A stretch of 64,000 nt of DNA, taken from contig NZ_CP118955.1 of the NCBI RefSeq assembly GCF_029023785.1, positions 1,631,001 to 1,695,000 on the forward strand, given 5' to 3'. This DNA comes from Enterococcus faecium. Its GTDB lineage: Bacteria > Bacillota > Bacilli > Lactobacillales > Enterococcaceae. The notes beneath the pieces were generated by a model, which worked only from the letters and a program-made list of their open reading frames with translations, did no database searches and was not told the origin of the DNA. Below are positions 53,792-63,250 of the stretch, piece by piece. Within the stretch, counting starts at the first letter, position 1; the number at the start of each line of letters is the position of its first letter. Position numbers and translations under genes: made by a program.

Positions 53792-54117
53792 AACTATTTC
53801 TTTCTTACGTGTGTATAATGACGACAGCACACCTATCAATTAATATAATTATTTTATTTTTTTATGTTCTCATGTTTATTTTTAATGACACAACTTCTCG
53901 TATTTATCTGGCACAACATATAAATCGATCAAAAAATTGTTGCGTGTTTTTTTGAAAATTGGAGTTTCAACTTGATTACAAAATTTAAATTTAGAAGTTG
54001 TGAAAACAGCGAGAGACAGTTTAATATTCAAAATATACATAGGCTACTCGAACGCTGTGTCTTTTAGTATACTAGTAAGAAACGAAGGGATAGACTCATT
54101 CCAATAAGGAGGATTTC

Positions 54118-55353
54118 ATGAAGACAATTCTTTTTGCTCCTGCAGTATTCAATTTAGCTGAGACAACACGAATGATTGAGGTTGCCAAAGCTATGAAAGA
54201 CCGTTATTACTGTGTATTCTTTGGCTTTTCTAAAACTTTTGCTCCTTTGATCACAGAAAGTGGCTTTGAGTATCATTTACTAGCGCCGATCCTTACGAAA
54301 AAACAAGAAGAACAAATCATAAAATTTGACCAGTTGCGTACACTTAAAAACCCTTTTACCAAAGAAATGGTTGCCTCTCGTATCACTAGTGAACAGAGTC
54401 TGATTGCTAAGTTTGAGCCTCGACTGATTGTGACAGGTTCGAATGTGACAATTTTTTTATCGGCCCGCAATAAAAAGATTCCTTTAGTATATGTTAAACC
54501 CTATGCTTTGAGTGAACCTTTTTTTCAATCAGAGCATGCGCTGATGCCCCACGAGTTACGTTTCTTCGGCCCTTTAAGCAATCCCCTTTGGCACTGGACA
54601 AAAAAGCGTATAGTAAATACCCGATGGATCCCCAATGCCTTCAAACACGCTGCACAAAAAGAAATGCTTCCTTTACCAAAAACAAGTTTACAAATGATGG
54701 ATGCTGATCTAAATCTCATCACAACGCCTAAACTATTTTTGGAAGAAGAACAGCTGCCGGAAAATTATCGAATCGTTGGTCCAATTTTTGCTAAGCTCAG
54801 TACTTCCTTGCCTGAAGAAGTGCTAACTTTTATACAGCGAAAGCAACAAGAAAGAAAACGTATTATCTATTTCGCAATGGGTAGTTCAGGCAATCCGCGT
54901 ATGTTACGCAAAATTTTGTTCTTCTTACAAAAACAACCGGATCTAGCGGTTATTGCACCTATTGACTATCTGCTTGATGACATTCAATCTGACTCAGAAG
55001 ATCTTTTAATAACAGAATATCTGTCTAGTCATCTTTTGCATGAATTCATTGATTTTTCTTTTATCCACGGCGGGGAAGGGACCGTCCAAACTGCCTGTGA
55101 ATCCGGCAAACCGTTTATCGGTGTGGGGATGCAATTTGAGCAAAGCTGTAATATTGACTATTGTGTAAAATACGGAAACGCAATCGCCCTCACAAAACCA
55201 GTGACTGAAAGAAAACTGCAGATTGCTCTGCGCGAAGTTTCTTCACCCAAGATTCGTCAGCAGGCACGCACGCTGCAAGCCGTTTTTCCAATAAATGGTC
55301 CACAACAAGCAATTCAAGAAATCGAAACCTTCCTGAGCAACCACCCAATATAG
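54118..55353 (+). CDS. Family-1-type glycosyltransferase (UGT/MGT-like)
   Basis: 411 residues, GT-B fold. The C-terminal nucleotide-sugar-binding region reads FSFIHGGEGTVQTACESGKP, with the HGG-G-T signature of UDP-sugar glycosyltransferases, and YFAMGSSGNPRML is the loop after the linker. No membrane segment. Acceptor unknown: such enzymes glycosylate lipids, macrolides or other small hydrophobic molecules. AAGGAGG precedes the ATG. Monocistronic. Confidence 0.82.
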   Translation: MKTILFAPAVFNLAETTRMIEVAKAMKDRYYCVFFGFSKTFAPLITESGFEYHLLAPILTKKQEEQIIKFDQLRTLKNPFTKEMVASRITSEQSLIAKFEPRLIVTGSNVTIFLSARNKKIPLVYVKPYALSEPFFQSEHALMPHELRFFGPLSNPLWHWTKKRIVNTRWIPNAFKHAAQKEMLPLPKTSLQMMDADLNLITTPKLFLEEEQLPENYRIVGPIFAKLSTSLPEEVLTFIQRKQQERKRIIYFAMGSSGNPRMLRKILFFLQKQPDLAVIAPIDYLLDDIQSDSEDLLITEYLSSHLLHEFIDFSFIHGGEGTVQTACESGKPFIGVGMQFEQSCNIDYCVKYGNAIALTKPVTERKLQIALREVSSPKIRQQARTLQAVFPINGPQQAIQEIETFLSNHPI

Positions 55354-55560
55354 TTTCAAGTAGAAAAAGCTTTTTTAATAGAGACTCATCAGTAATTTCG
55401 CTATTCGAGACCCAGACAGTGAAAATACAAAAAAAGTAAATAGTGGATTGAAAAGTTAGAGTTACTTAAATTACGGTGTCTAAAAAACACAAAATCATCC
55501 TTAAAATAAAAGATCTGACGCTATCCAAATGAGCATAGGTAGCGTCTGCCATTTATTCTT
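55354..55560 (+). other. Non-coding region with hairpin
   Basis: GACGCTAtCC / GGTAGCGTC hairpin at about 55512-55545 may end the glycosyltransferase transcript; T-run is poor. Nothing else is visible. Confidence 0.4.
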
Positions 55561-55599
55561 AGTCAAATTCTTTGACACCTTTCTCTGGTTGGATCATCT

Positions 55600-56102
55600 C
55601 AACGTTTCTTCAAAAGAAAGACCATAATAATTAGGCAAATACATTTTCTTAAAATGTGTCATATAGATCTAGAAGCATCGCTTTGTAGAGATTTGTGCCG
55701 CTAGTCCCCTCAACAATTACTAAATCAAATGTAGGATTTACCACTTTATCTTTGATAATCAACCTCCCTCTTCTGTTGAGACAATGATCTCGCAATCCGA
55801 TGCATACTCCTATATAAACTGCCAGCAATCCCCACATATTGAGTAGATCATGTCAGAATGTTCTATGTCGTCAGCAACGATACACTAAAAGTCACGTTCA
55901 CCATGACTGATTGCTATTCCCAGCACAATTATTTCTATACACGTTTCATGATTTGAATAAACACTCACATCATACATATTACCATTCATACACCATACTG
56001 CAGCCCCTACTATATGGTTGTAAGCTCCCAAATCTATATTTGACTTGATCACTTTGGTAGTAGATCTACTAATTCTAAATCCATTGCTGATAAAATTTCC
56101 AT
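55600..56102 (-). pseudogene. Decayed cytidine/blasticidin-S deaminase-like gene
   Basis: Minus strand. ATG 56102 (RBS GAAGGAGGAAA) starts MEILSAMDLELVDLL. After a frameshift, one frame reads AYNHIVGAAVWCMNG, then HETCIEIIVLGIAISHGERD, a stop, CIVADD, later ICGDCWQFI, a stop, EYASDCEIIVSTEEGG. The C-x-E---VLG-A and CG-C-Q motifs are the zinc and active-site motifs of the deaminase family, closest to blasticidin-S deaminase. At least one frameshift and two in-frame stops show it is dead. The left border is uncertain. Confidence 0.75.
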
Positions 56103-56156
56103 TTTTTCCTCCTTCTTTCTGCCAAAACAGTTAAAACAATAATAATCTTTATGTAA

Positions 56157-56351
56157 AAAAGGGCTGTGACAAAAGCCTTGTCACAGTCCCATATTCCGAA
56201 TAAACGGTGGTCAAAAGCTTGCATCTGCGGTAATAAGTTCAACCAAACGAAAAATAAGCCAACATTTCACAAAAATTTAAGAAGCAATTTTCGTAAATTT
56301 CTTCTTATTTCTTGAAGCTAACCACTTCTGTTACAACCACTTTTAGAACAT
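56157..56351. repeat. Composite intergenic repeat
   Basis: GGGCTGTGAC / GTCACAGTCCC hairpin (56161-56190), CGAATAAACGGTGGTCAAAAGC, and a long imperfect inverted repeat ending TGTTACAACC, resembling units 2 and 3 of the array at 25.9-26.1 kb. Confidence 0.8.
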
Positions 56352-56612
56352 TTAAAGCTTCGATGTGACAAACCATCTATGCTGCTCGATCATAAAATTG
56401 ATAGCAAAAATTCCACAAAGTACATATGTCCCCCATGAAAACAAAACATTCATATGCGGTACAATGATCTTTGGAAGAATCACGATCAAAAATGATGCCA
56501 GTGCCCAAATCCATCGATTGATTTGAATATGATATGTAGCTAGCATATTCAATATAAGGTGACTAGCCGTTAATAAAAAGATAAAAACAAAAAATAAAAT
56601 CAGCCAATACAT
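56352..56612 (-). CDS. Small membrane protein, 86 residues
   Basis: Three hydrophobic helices (MYWLILFFVFIFLLTASHLI, IWALASFLIVILPKIIV, VLFSWGTYVLCGIFAINFM) nearly fill the protein. ATG 56612 follows AAGGTGGG. It begins 26 bases after the PTS IIC gene, so it is probably co-transcribed. Family not recognised; possibly an accessory to that permease. Confidence 0.65.
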   Translation of the reverse strand: MYWLILFFVFIFLLTASHLILNMLATYHIQINRWIWALASFLIVILPKIIVPHMNVLFSWGTYVLCGIFAINFMIEQHRWFVTSKL

Positions 56613-56638
56613 TGTTTCCCACCTTCTAAAAACCAAAC

Positions 56639-57940
56639 TTAGACAGTCTGGACTTCGTTTTCTCCACGACTTTGTTCATCTGACAGCATCTTTTTATCAT
56701 AAGCTTTTACAAATGGATAATAGATAATAAATGCTATCAATGTGTTGATCATGATCAAGATAACAACACGCCAGTCATTTCCTGCTGAAAGATAACCGCC
56801 GATTGGAGCTGGTAATGTCCATGTTGGCAAAACAGTAAATCTATTGACCATTTCTAATTTGACTGCAAAATAACTGATAATAGTCAAAACTAAAGGAACT
56901 AAGTTGAACGGGATGAACATGTAAGGATTCAACATCATAGGAGCTCCAAAAATCATGGGCTCATTGATATTGAAGATACCAGGAATAATAGAAAAACGAC
57001 CAACCTCTTTCAAGAATTTTGATTTACAGAAGAATATAAACAAAACAGATACCACGATCGTTGCTCCTGCACCACCAATTGTTACCGTCCATTGATAAAA
57101 CTGTTCAGGAGCGATATAGGGTAATTGGGTGGCAGCTGTACCATCTGCCAATGCCTTTGCATTCTCATCCAACATGATCAGCCACATTGGACGAACAACA
57201 GCCCCTACAATACTCATGCCATGGATACCAAATGACCACAACAAATGGATCAAAAACATTGGTAGTAAAACACCAAGCAAATTATTCCCTAAAATATTGG
57301 TTAAAGGCTCGAATAACGATAATAAGGCAGCGTTTACATCAAAGCCCGCGACGCTTCGAATCAGCCAAGTAATTGTTAAAATGACTGCACCTGGAATCAA
57401 TGCCTCAAAACTACGGGCAACAGCAGGTGGCACTTGTTCTGGCATTTTGATAGTAATATTTCGATTTTTAAAGAAACGATATACTTCCACTGCAAAAATC
57501 ATAGATAAGATCCCCGCAAACATCCCAGATGCTCCCAAAGAACTCATAGGTAAGACCCAGCCAAGAGGTGCCTCTTCAGGATTTAAAACGTTTACAGGAA
57601 CTTGTAACATAAAGAACGTTCCTAAAGATAATATACCACCTGTCACACTATCTAATCCATATGATTTAGCTAGATCCGAACCCATAACAAAAGTTGCATA
57701 AATAGCCATCAATCCCATCGTCATCCTAAAGGGTAAAACAATCGTTGCCGAATAAGGGGCAATAAATTCATTCCATCCAGGAAACGGTAAATTGATAAAG
57801 ACCATAAAAAATGTCCCAATCAAAATCAATGACAATGTTGAAACAACCCCATTACGAATTGCTAATAAATGACGCTGTGTACCAATTTTTGCCATTGGTG
57901 GGACAAGTTTCTCTTCGACCCATTTCATCAGCTTTTCCAC
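56639..57940 (-). CDS. PTS lactose/cellobiose-family EIIC
   Basis: 433 residues, about ten membrane segments, homologous in plan to the IIC at 16.2 kb (WSFGIHGMSIVGAVVRPMW, FSIIPGIFNINEPMIFGAPM). Start GTG 57940, eight bases behind AAAAGGAG; the GTG at 57949 overlaps that site. It lies 290 bases downstream of the IIA gene of a chitobiose-like operon, perhaps with its own promoter. No Lac-family IIA or IIB gene is nearby. Confidence 0.9.
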   Translation of the reverse strand: MEKLMKWVEEKLVPPMAKIGTQRHLLAIRNGVVSTLSLILIGTFFMVFINLPFPGWNEFIAPYSATIVLPFRMTMGLMAIYATFVMGSDLAKSYGLDSVTGGILSLGTFFMLQVPVNVLNPEEAPLGWVLPMSSLGASGMFAGILSMIFAVEVYRFFKNRNITIKMPEQVPPAVARSFEALIPGAVILTITWLIRSVAGFDVNAALLSLFEPLTNILGNNLLGVLLPMFLIHLLWSFGIHGMSIVGAVVRPMWLIMLDENAKALADGTAATQLPYIAPEQFYQWTVTIGGAGATIVVSVLFIFFCKSKFLKEVGRFSIIPGIFNINEPMIFGAPMMLNPYMFIPFNLVPLVLTIISYFAVKLEMVNRFTVLPTWTLPAPIGGYLSAGNDWRVVILIMINTLIAFIIYYPFVKAYDKKMLSDEQSRGENEVQTV

Positions 57941-58231
57941 TAAAACCACTCCTTTTCAATAAAATATGAACCATTCATTGCATGACAACGCAAAGAATGT
58001 TCATAACTAATTATATAATTAAGAAATTTTATTTCAATATATTCTCTTAAATAATCAAATTTATTTTTAAGAATCCTGAAAATAAGTTTTCTAAATCATA
58101 GGAGCAACAAAAAAATTCGATAATTAACAAAAATCAAAATGATTAAATCTAGTGATTGAAACATATCATTTTAAAAAAATTTTGTAAATTCACCCATAAA
58201 TATCACCCTATTTAACTTTTTTCATCGTACA
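57941..58231. other. 291-base region between the IIA and lac-family IIC genes
   Basis: Very AT-rich, no ORF, no convincing terminator or RAT sequence. Probably holds the promoter of the lac-family IIC gene. Confidence 0.4.
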
Positions 58232-58690
58232 CTAAAATTCAAAACAACTATCTTTAATCTTTACTTCTTGGTTTTGTTTTAATAAATTTCCTTCAAAAAT
58301 GCCTGGAGAAACTACAATGATCACCGTATCTTTTTGTGCTTGCTCCAACTTCTTCAAATCTATAATAGCTAACAGTGTCCCTTCTTTTACCTCCTGGTTA
58401 CTTTCAACCCGTATCTGAAACGGACTTCCTTCGAGTTCAACTGTATCTAAACCCATATGGATCAGTATTTTTCTGCCAGATTCACTTTCGATCGTTATGG
58501 CATGTCGGGTAGGAAATATATTATCGATTATTCCTTTAACTGGCGCATGGATATATCCATCATGATTCGTTATAGCGTATCCAACTCCTATCATTTTTGA
58601 AGAAAAGACCTCGTCTTTTACTGCTGTTAATGGAATAATTTGACCACTAGCTACAGCTTTTAGAATGTTTCTTGTTTTAAAGAAATGCAC
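58232..58690 (-). CDS. PTS glucose-type EIIA
   Basis: 152 residues, Crr fold. The phospho-accepting histidine is in KILIHMGLDTVELEG near residue 90 and the partner histidine in TRHAITIESESG. GTG start behind GAGGTGAT. It supplies phosphate to the IICB encoded two genes upstream, which lacks a IIA domain. Confidence 0.9.
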   Translation of the reverse strand: MHFFKTRNILKAVASGQIIPLTAVKDEVFSSKMIGVGYAITNHDGYIHAPVKGIIDNIFPTRHAITIESESGRKILIHMGLDTVELEGSPFQIRVESNQEVKEGTLLAIIDLKKLEQAQKDTVIIVVSPGIFEGNLLKQNQEVKIKDSCFEF

Positions 58691-58702
58691 TTTTTATCAC
58701 CT

Positions 58703-60034
58703 CTACTTTAATGCTGGCCAATATTTTTTGTTTACTTTGATCATTTCATCTAGTATTTTTTTTGCGACTCTGGCATTTGGTACGGTTTGATTCAATGTAA
58801 ATGCTTGTAAAGCTTTTTGATAAGAACCTTCAAAGTAAGCATCTACTAGTAACTTCTCTGCTGCAACTTGTGCCTCCATCAATCCTTTATGAAAATCACT
58901 GATTGGTTTTCTTAGTGTAATTGGCTCCACACCAGTTGCACCAACATATGCCGGTATTTCAACAACTGCATCTGACCGTAGATTCGGAATCGCCCCTTGA
59001 TTAGGAACGATTAGCATAAAGCGACGACGATCATCATTCAACAAGGAAATAGCTATATCGACGATATATTGTCCATGCTCCCCAAAATTAAAGTTCAATA
59101 CTTCTTCCACAATACCGCGGCGTATTTTATCAGCCATTTCTTTGGTATTTTTCTCTCGTCCATCCATGACCATATTAGCACGTGTATACTCTTTGTCAGT
59201 ATGCTCAACGACCATATCAGGATATAAGTAATACTCTAAGTAATTATTCGGGATATTACTTGGAAAATTTTTCGTGATGACTGACATCATTTGAAAGGTT
59301 TTTTGCCAAGTTTTGTCTCCTATATTAAAATCGGCGACTTGCATTTCTTTTGTTATTAGTTTTTCAATAATCTCTGGCATAATTTCTCGTTGCAATTCTT
59401 TATCATAAATCGATGTATACCAGCCAAAGTGGTTTAAACCATAATACGTAACGATCCAATTCTTACGATCATAACCGTAATTCACTGCAATCGTTTCTTC
59501 AATTGAAATAGTCATATCACAGGCATTAATCATTTTTACATTCGGATATTTACGACGAACAGCTTCAGAAACGATCGACTCTGGATTTGTATAATTCAAA
59601 ATCCATGCTTTGGGGGCATAGTCTTGTATATGATCGACAATTTCCAATAAACCTTTGATTGAGCGCATCCCATAAGCAAATCCTCCGAGTCCACACGTTT
59701 CTTGTCCTACTAATCCATGTTTAAGTGGAATCTTTTCGTCCTTTTCTCGCATCTCCAATCCTCCAACACGAATTTGTGAGAAAACAAAATCGCATCCTGT
59801 AAAAGCAAGCTTTGGATCATCCGTTGCACGAATGCGAATATTTGAAAAACCTTTTCTTTTCAGCATAAATTTAACAATCAAGTACATATCCATATTTCTT
59901 TCTTCATCAATATCATATAAACGTATTTCAGATAATGGCAACCGTTTTTCATTGTTCAAAATGGCTTGAACGATTCCTGGTGTATACGTACTCCCGCCTC
60001 CAGCTATAGTGATAATCTGTTTTTTCATCATCAT
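58703..60034 (-). CDS. 6-phospho-alpha/beta-glucosidase, glycoside hydrolase family 4
   Basis: 443 residues. IAGGGSTYTPGIV is the NAD+-binding start of GH4, the metal-binding residues lie in INACDMTISIEE and GLNHFGWYTS. GH4 needs NAD+ and Mn2+ and works by an oxidation-elimination route. Family members LicH and ChbF cleave phosphorylated cellobiose or deacetylated chitobiose. The neighbouring ChbG-type deacetylase favours a chitobiose-like substrate. Three tandem ATG codons make the exact start ambiguous by two residues. Confidence 0.88.
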   Translation of the reverse strand: MMMKKQIITIAGGGSTYTPGIVQAILNNEKRLPLSEIRLYDIDEERNMDMYLIVKFMLKRKGFSNIRIRATDDPKLAFTGCDFVFSQIRVGGLEMREKDEKIPLKHGLVGQETCGLGGFAYGMRSIKGLLEIVDHIQDYAPKAWILNYTNPESIVSEAVRRKYPNVKMINACDMTISIEETIAVNYGYDRKNWIVTYYGLNHFGWYTSIYDKELQREIMPEIIEKLITKEMQVADFNIGDKTWQKTFQMMSVITKNFPSNIPNNYLEYYLYPDMVVEHTDKEYTRANMVMDGREKNTKEMADKIRRGIVEEVLNFNFGEHGQYIVDIAISLLNDDRRRFMLIVPNQGAIPNLRSDAVVEIPAYVGATGVEPITLRKPISDFHKGLMEAQVAAEKLLVDAYFEGSYQKALQAFTLNQTVPNARVAKKILDEMIKVNKKYWPALK

Positions 60035-60044
60035 CTTTTCCTTT

Positions 60045-61457
60045 CTATTCTTCTAATAATTTATTGAATTCTGCCATAACATAAGTCACTTCTAAGCCGA
60101 TGATAATTTGATAATTTTTTTCAGTTGGTTTAATGATCCCGCTTATCCCTAATTGCTTGATTCGCTGTTCCTCGACCATGGTGGGATCCACTACCTCTAC
60201 CCGTAGGCGTGTATTACAACTATAGACATCCAGGATATTGGCTTTTCCTCCAAACGCTTGTAGCATTTTTGTTGCCATATATTCATAATTTTTACTTGCT
60301 AACCCTAACTCTGTTTCTTCTAAGGTTACTTCATTGCCAAACTCTGCCTTAGCTTCACGTCCTAATGTCTGAATGTTTCTCTTATTGATCAAATAATAAA
60401 AAGTAACGTAATACAAGGCAAAAAAGAAAATTCCGATTGGAAGAATCAAAATAGCATTGGTAGCGATTCGAAAATTGATGAGATAATCAACAATACATGC
60501 TCCGAATGTAAAACCAATTCGTATATTGAATAAGTAACAGACAATCCCTGCTAAACCGGCAAAAAGTGCATGGATCACGTACAACATAGGAGAAAGAAAC
60601 ATGAAACTAAATTCAACAGGCTCAGTGATATTTGCAATAAATGAAGTTCCTGCACCGCTTCCCATGATTCCTTTGACCATCTCTTTATTTTCTTTATAAG
60701 CTGCTTTATAGATAGCTAGACATATAGCTGGTATACCAAACATCATTACTACAAAAAAACCTGATAAAAACAGTCCAGCCTGAGGATCTCCGTTGATAAA
60801 GCGTGTCATCTCTCCTCTGAAAACTTCCTTGCTAGGAGATGTATAGCTTCCTAAATCGTAATAAATATACGTATTCAACACATGGTGCAGTCCAAAGGGG
60901 ATCAGCAAACGATTCAAAAACATAAATATCCCCACACCTAATGCCCCCATATCAACGAGCAGTTTTGCAAAATTATCAATCCCAATTTGGATGAGCGGCC
61001 AGATAAAGCCCAAAAAAACAGCTGCGATTGTTTGTAGAATCATCACCATAGTCAATGGGAATTTTTCGCCCGCAAAATAAGAAAAAACTACTGGTAATTT
61101 TTGTTCTTTAAAGCGATTATACGTCCATGCCGCTACTAAACCGGAAATAATTCCACCAAAAATCCCCATATTCACTTCTGGGTCCATGATTTCTAAGCCT
61201 TTTTTCAAGGTAGCAATCGCTAAAAAACCAGTAAGTGCAGGTATTCCTTTGTCCTTATTTTTGACAAAACCGATTGCAACTCCTATAGCAAATAAGATAT
61301 CCAAGTTTCCAAAAACGGCATTTCCAGCTGCACCAATTACTGGCATGTTCAGCATATCATCAGCTGATAAACGCATGATCAATCCCGCTAATGGCATCGC
61401 TGCAACTGGAAGTAGCATCGCTCTTCCAAGCTTCTGCACATTTGATTTAACATTCAT
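60045..61457 (-). CDS. PTS glucose/N-acetylglucosamine-superfamily EIICB
   Basis: 470 residues. The N-terminal MNVKSNVQKLGRAMLLPVAA and the membrane motif ANITEPVEFSFMFLSP are typical of Glc-superfamily EIIC. The C-terminal EIIB has its cysteine in VYSCNTRLRVEVVD near residue 405. No IIA domain; the IIA gene is downstream. ATG 61457 follows AGGAGG. With ChbG and GH4 beside it, a chito-oligosaccharide or another beta-linked disaccharide is the probable cargo. Confidence 0.88.
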   Translation of the reverse strand: MNVKSNVQKLGRAMLLPVAAMPLAGLIMRLSADDMLNMPVIGAAGNAVFGNLDILFAIGVAIGFVKNKDKGIPALTGFLAIATLKKGLEIMDPEVNMGIFGGIISGLVAAWTYNRFKEQKLPVVFSYFAGEKFPLTMVMILQTIAAVFLGFIWPLIQIGIDNFAKLLVDMGALGVGIFMFLNRLLIPFGLHHVLNTYIYYDLGSYTSPSKEVFRGEMTRFINGDPQAGLFLSGFFVVMMFGIPAICLAIYKAAYKENKEMVKGIMGSGAGTSFIANITEPVEFSFMFLSPMLYVIHALFAGLAGIVCYLFNIRIGFTFGACIVDYLINFRIATNAILILPIGIFFFALYYVTFYYLINKRNIQTLGREAKAEFGNEVTLEETELGLASKNYEYMATKMLQAFGGKANILDVYSCNTRLRVEVVDPTMVEEQRIKQLGISGIIKPTEKNYQIIIGLEVTYVMAEFNKLLEE

Positions 61458-61473
61458 TTTTATTCCTCCTCTA

Positions 61474-62238
61474 TTAAATATCCTCATATGTTACTAACTC
61501 AATCAAAGGATCATTTTTCACTTTTTGAGCAAATGCTGAATGAATTAAAAATTCGACTTGGTGGGTACGAGGATACACAAAACTTGAACCATTTAACAAT
61601 TCCTGATCCAAATACGCTGCGTGACACATGACTTCGATCGTTTTATCTTCTCTCAATATCATGAGTAAACTTGCCAAATATTCTTCCACACTCGTATTGA
61701 TTTGTCGTTTTTTTTCATCAGTTTCTCCTACGACATCGAAACAAGGCTCAAAATAATCGACATGACGAACTTCATCTTTTCGTTCAAAGTTGCTCCGAAC
61801 CGGCAAATCATATTTTTTTGCTAATGTAACAACTACCTCCTGATTTTCATCCAAAGTATGAGTATGATGATGACTGTCTAAATGAGTTGGTATGATCCCC
61901 GCATGATAAATTTTTTGAATCTGAGCATTCCATTCCTGATACAGTTGATCTTTGTCAATGTTAAATGGATGCTGATAATAAGATAAGGATCTGAACTCTC
62001 CGCTTTCGATAAGAGTATCGACAGTTTTGAGGAGTGGTTTGCCACACGTCAATGTTAAATGGACTCCTACACCTAGCCTAGGCATTTCCTTTCTTAGTTT
62101 CACAGCATGCTCGAAACCCGGCATATTTGCCATCAATGTAGTTGATGTCAAAATTCCTCGCTGATAAGCATCCATAATCCCATAATTCACACCATGGCTA
62201 TAGCCAAAATCATCCGAATTAAAAATCACTTTTCCCAT
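61474..62238 (-). CDS. ChbG/YdjC-family carbohydrate deacetylase
   Basis: 254 residues. The metal and catalytic motif NSDDFGYSHGVN is at the N-terminus, and HLDSHHHTHT holds the metal-binding histidines. E. coli ChbG removes one acetyl group from chitobiose-6-phosphate so that the GH4 enzyme ChbF can cut it; a GH4 gene is two positions downstream here. First structural gene after the antiterminator and behind the second RAT/terminator. Confidence 0.88.
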   Translation of the reverse strand: MGKVIFNSDDFGYSHGVNYGIMDAYQRGILTSTTLMANMPGFEHAVKLRKEMPRLGVGVHLTLTCGKPLLKTVDTLIESGEFRSLSYYQHPFNIDKDQLYQEWNAQIQKIYHAGIIPTHLDSHHHTHTLDENQEVVVTLAKKYDLPVRSNFERKDEVRHVDYFEPCFDVVGETDEKKRQINTSVEEYLASLLMILREDKTIEVMCHAAYLDQELLNGSSFVYPRTHQVEFLIHSAFAQKVKNDPLIELVTYEDI

Positions 62239-62266
62239 TTCATTCTCCTTCTTTTTTCTACTAAAA

Positions 62267-62336
62267 TAGGCGCAACCAAATAATCATAGTCCATTTACTA
62301 TGTGTCATTTGGTTGCGCCTATAGATAGTTACGCCC
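62267..62336 (-). promoter_or_regulatory. RAT sequence and terminator before the deacetylase gene
   Basis: Minus strand: GGGCGTAACTATCTATAGGC then GCAACCAAAT (62336-62307) has the layout of a ribonucleic antiterminator. Its 3' part is the left arm of a 15-bp hairpin (62307-62321 with 62267-62281) followed by TTTTAG. It parallels the element at 63251-63310. Confidence 0.7.
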
Positions 62337-62341
62337 TTATT

Positions 62342-63163
62342 TTAATAGATTCTTGCTAGATGAATTGCCAAATAGATGATTTCATTTTCTTGAATGGCAA
62401 GTTGAAATTGCTGTTCGATGATATCTTTAATCTTTAGTGCTGTACAATACGCTTTGCTATGTTTAAATGTTTCAGTAAAAAAACCAATATTTTCTACTGG
62501 CGTTTCTTCCTGATAAATCAAGCGTTTAACCAGGAATTTGATATGAACCATTAAGCGATGATAAGTCAGTGATTCTTTATCATAAACGTTTGAATAGGAT
62601 TTTTCTAGATGGGACAAAATCGTGGTCGTCATTTCTACTATTTTTAAGCTCTTTAAACTATTAGGCTCTCCTAGCTCAGCATTAATGATATGCATAGTGA
62701 TGAATCCTACTTCATTTGACCCTAACTCGGTTTGATATCGATGATTGATTCGCTCGACCACTTCTACTGCTATATCATATTCATTTGGATAAAGGAATCT
62801 CATTTCTGGCAACATAATTGCTGTGACATCTCTATCTTCTCTTTTTCGTTGAATAGCAAAATAAATATGATCTGTCAATGTAATATAGATATTTGAATCT
62901 AATGGAGAGGAGATCCTAGCTGTTATCAGTTCAATCACTTCTTCCGCAAAATCCATAAATTCGATTGGAATCTGCGAGACTATCTCACTGAATCGTTTGA
63001 TCTTTTCTTTAGAATCTAATACAAATAATTTGTCAGCATCCTCAACATCAAATGGCTTACTCACTTTAGCAGAAAAGCCAATCCCTTTCCCCATCGCAAT
63101 TTTTTCTATTCCATCGTCATCGATCAATACAGCATTATGATTCAGCTTTTTCATCACATACAC
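62342..63163 (-). CDS. LicT/BglG-family transcription antiterminator
   Basis: About 273 residues: N-terminal CAT RNA-binding domain (KKLNHNAVLIDDDGIEKIAM then GKGIGFSAK) followed by PRD1 (with FMDFAEEVIELI and LTDHIYFAI) and PRD2 (TYHRLMVHIKFLVKRL, NEIIYLAIHLARI at the end). It binds RAT hairpins and prevents termination when its PRDs signal substrate availability. GTG 63163 with GGAGGTG fits the usual LicT length; the longer frame to 63235 does not. Confidence 0.88.
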   Translation of the reverse strand: MYVMKKLNHNAVLIDDDGIEKIAMGKGIGFSAKVSKPFDVEDADKLFVLDSKEKIKRFSEIVSQIPIEFMDFAEEVIELITARISSPLDSNIYITLTDHIYFAIQRKREDRDVTAIMLPEMRFLYPNEYDIAVEVVERINHRYQTELGSNEVGFITMHIINAELGEPNSLKSLKIVEMTTTILSHLEKSYSNVYDKESLTYHRLMVHIKFLVKRLIYQEETPVENIGFFTETFKHSKAYCTALKIKDIIEQQFQLAIQENEIIYLAIHLARIY

Positions 63164-63250
63164 CGTTAATTCACCTCCTCTATATGATAAAACAAAACAA
63201 CTTGCAGACTCCTTCATACATATTTTTGTCTCCAAACAATTTTTAAAGAC

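Larger units (their letters stand above)
53551..54117. other. 567-base intergenic region upstream of the PlcR-like gene
   Basis: Contains a minus-strand terminator (53599-53634), the peptide-like frame (53670-53791) and, at 54068-54073, TATACT before the glycosyltransferase gene. The remainder is very AT-rich and shows nothing further. Confidence 0.5.

Noticed and set aside
52723..55353. PlcR-like gene and glycosyltransferase as part of a prophage or bacteriocin cluster
   Set aside because: No phage structural, lysis, leader-peptide or immunity genes are present nearby.
55649..55837. 62-codon minus-strand ORF (MWGLLAVYIG...)
   Set aside because: It is an alternative frame inside the decayed deaminase gene; the conserved motifs are in another frame and no RBS precedes it.
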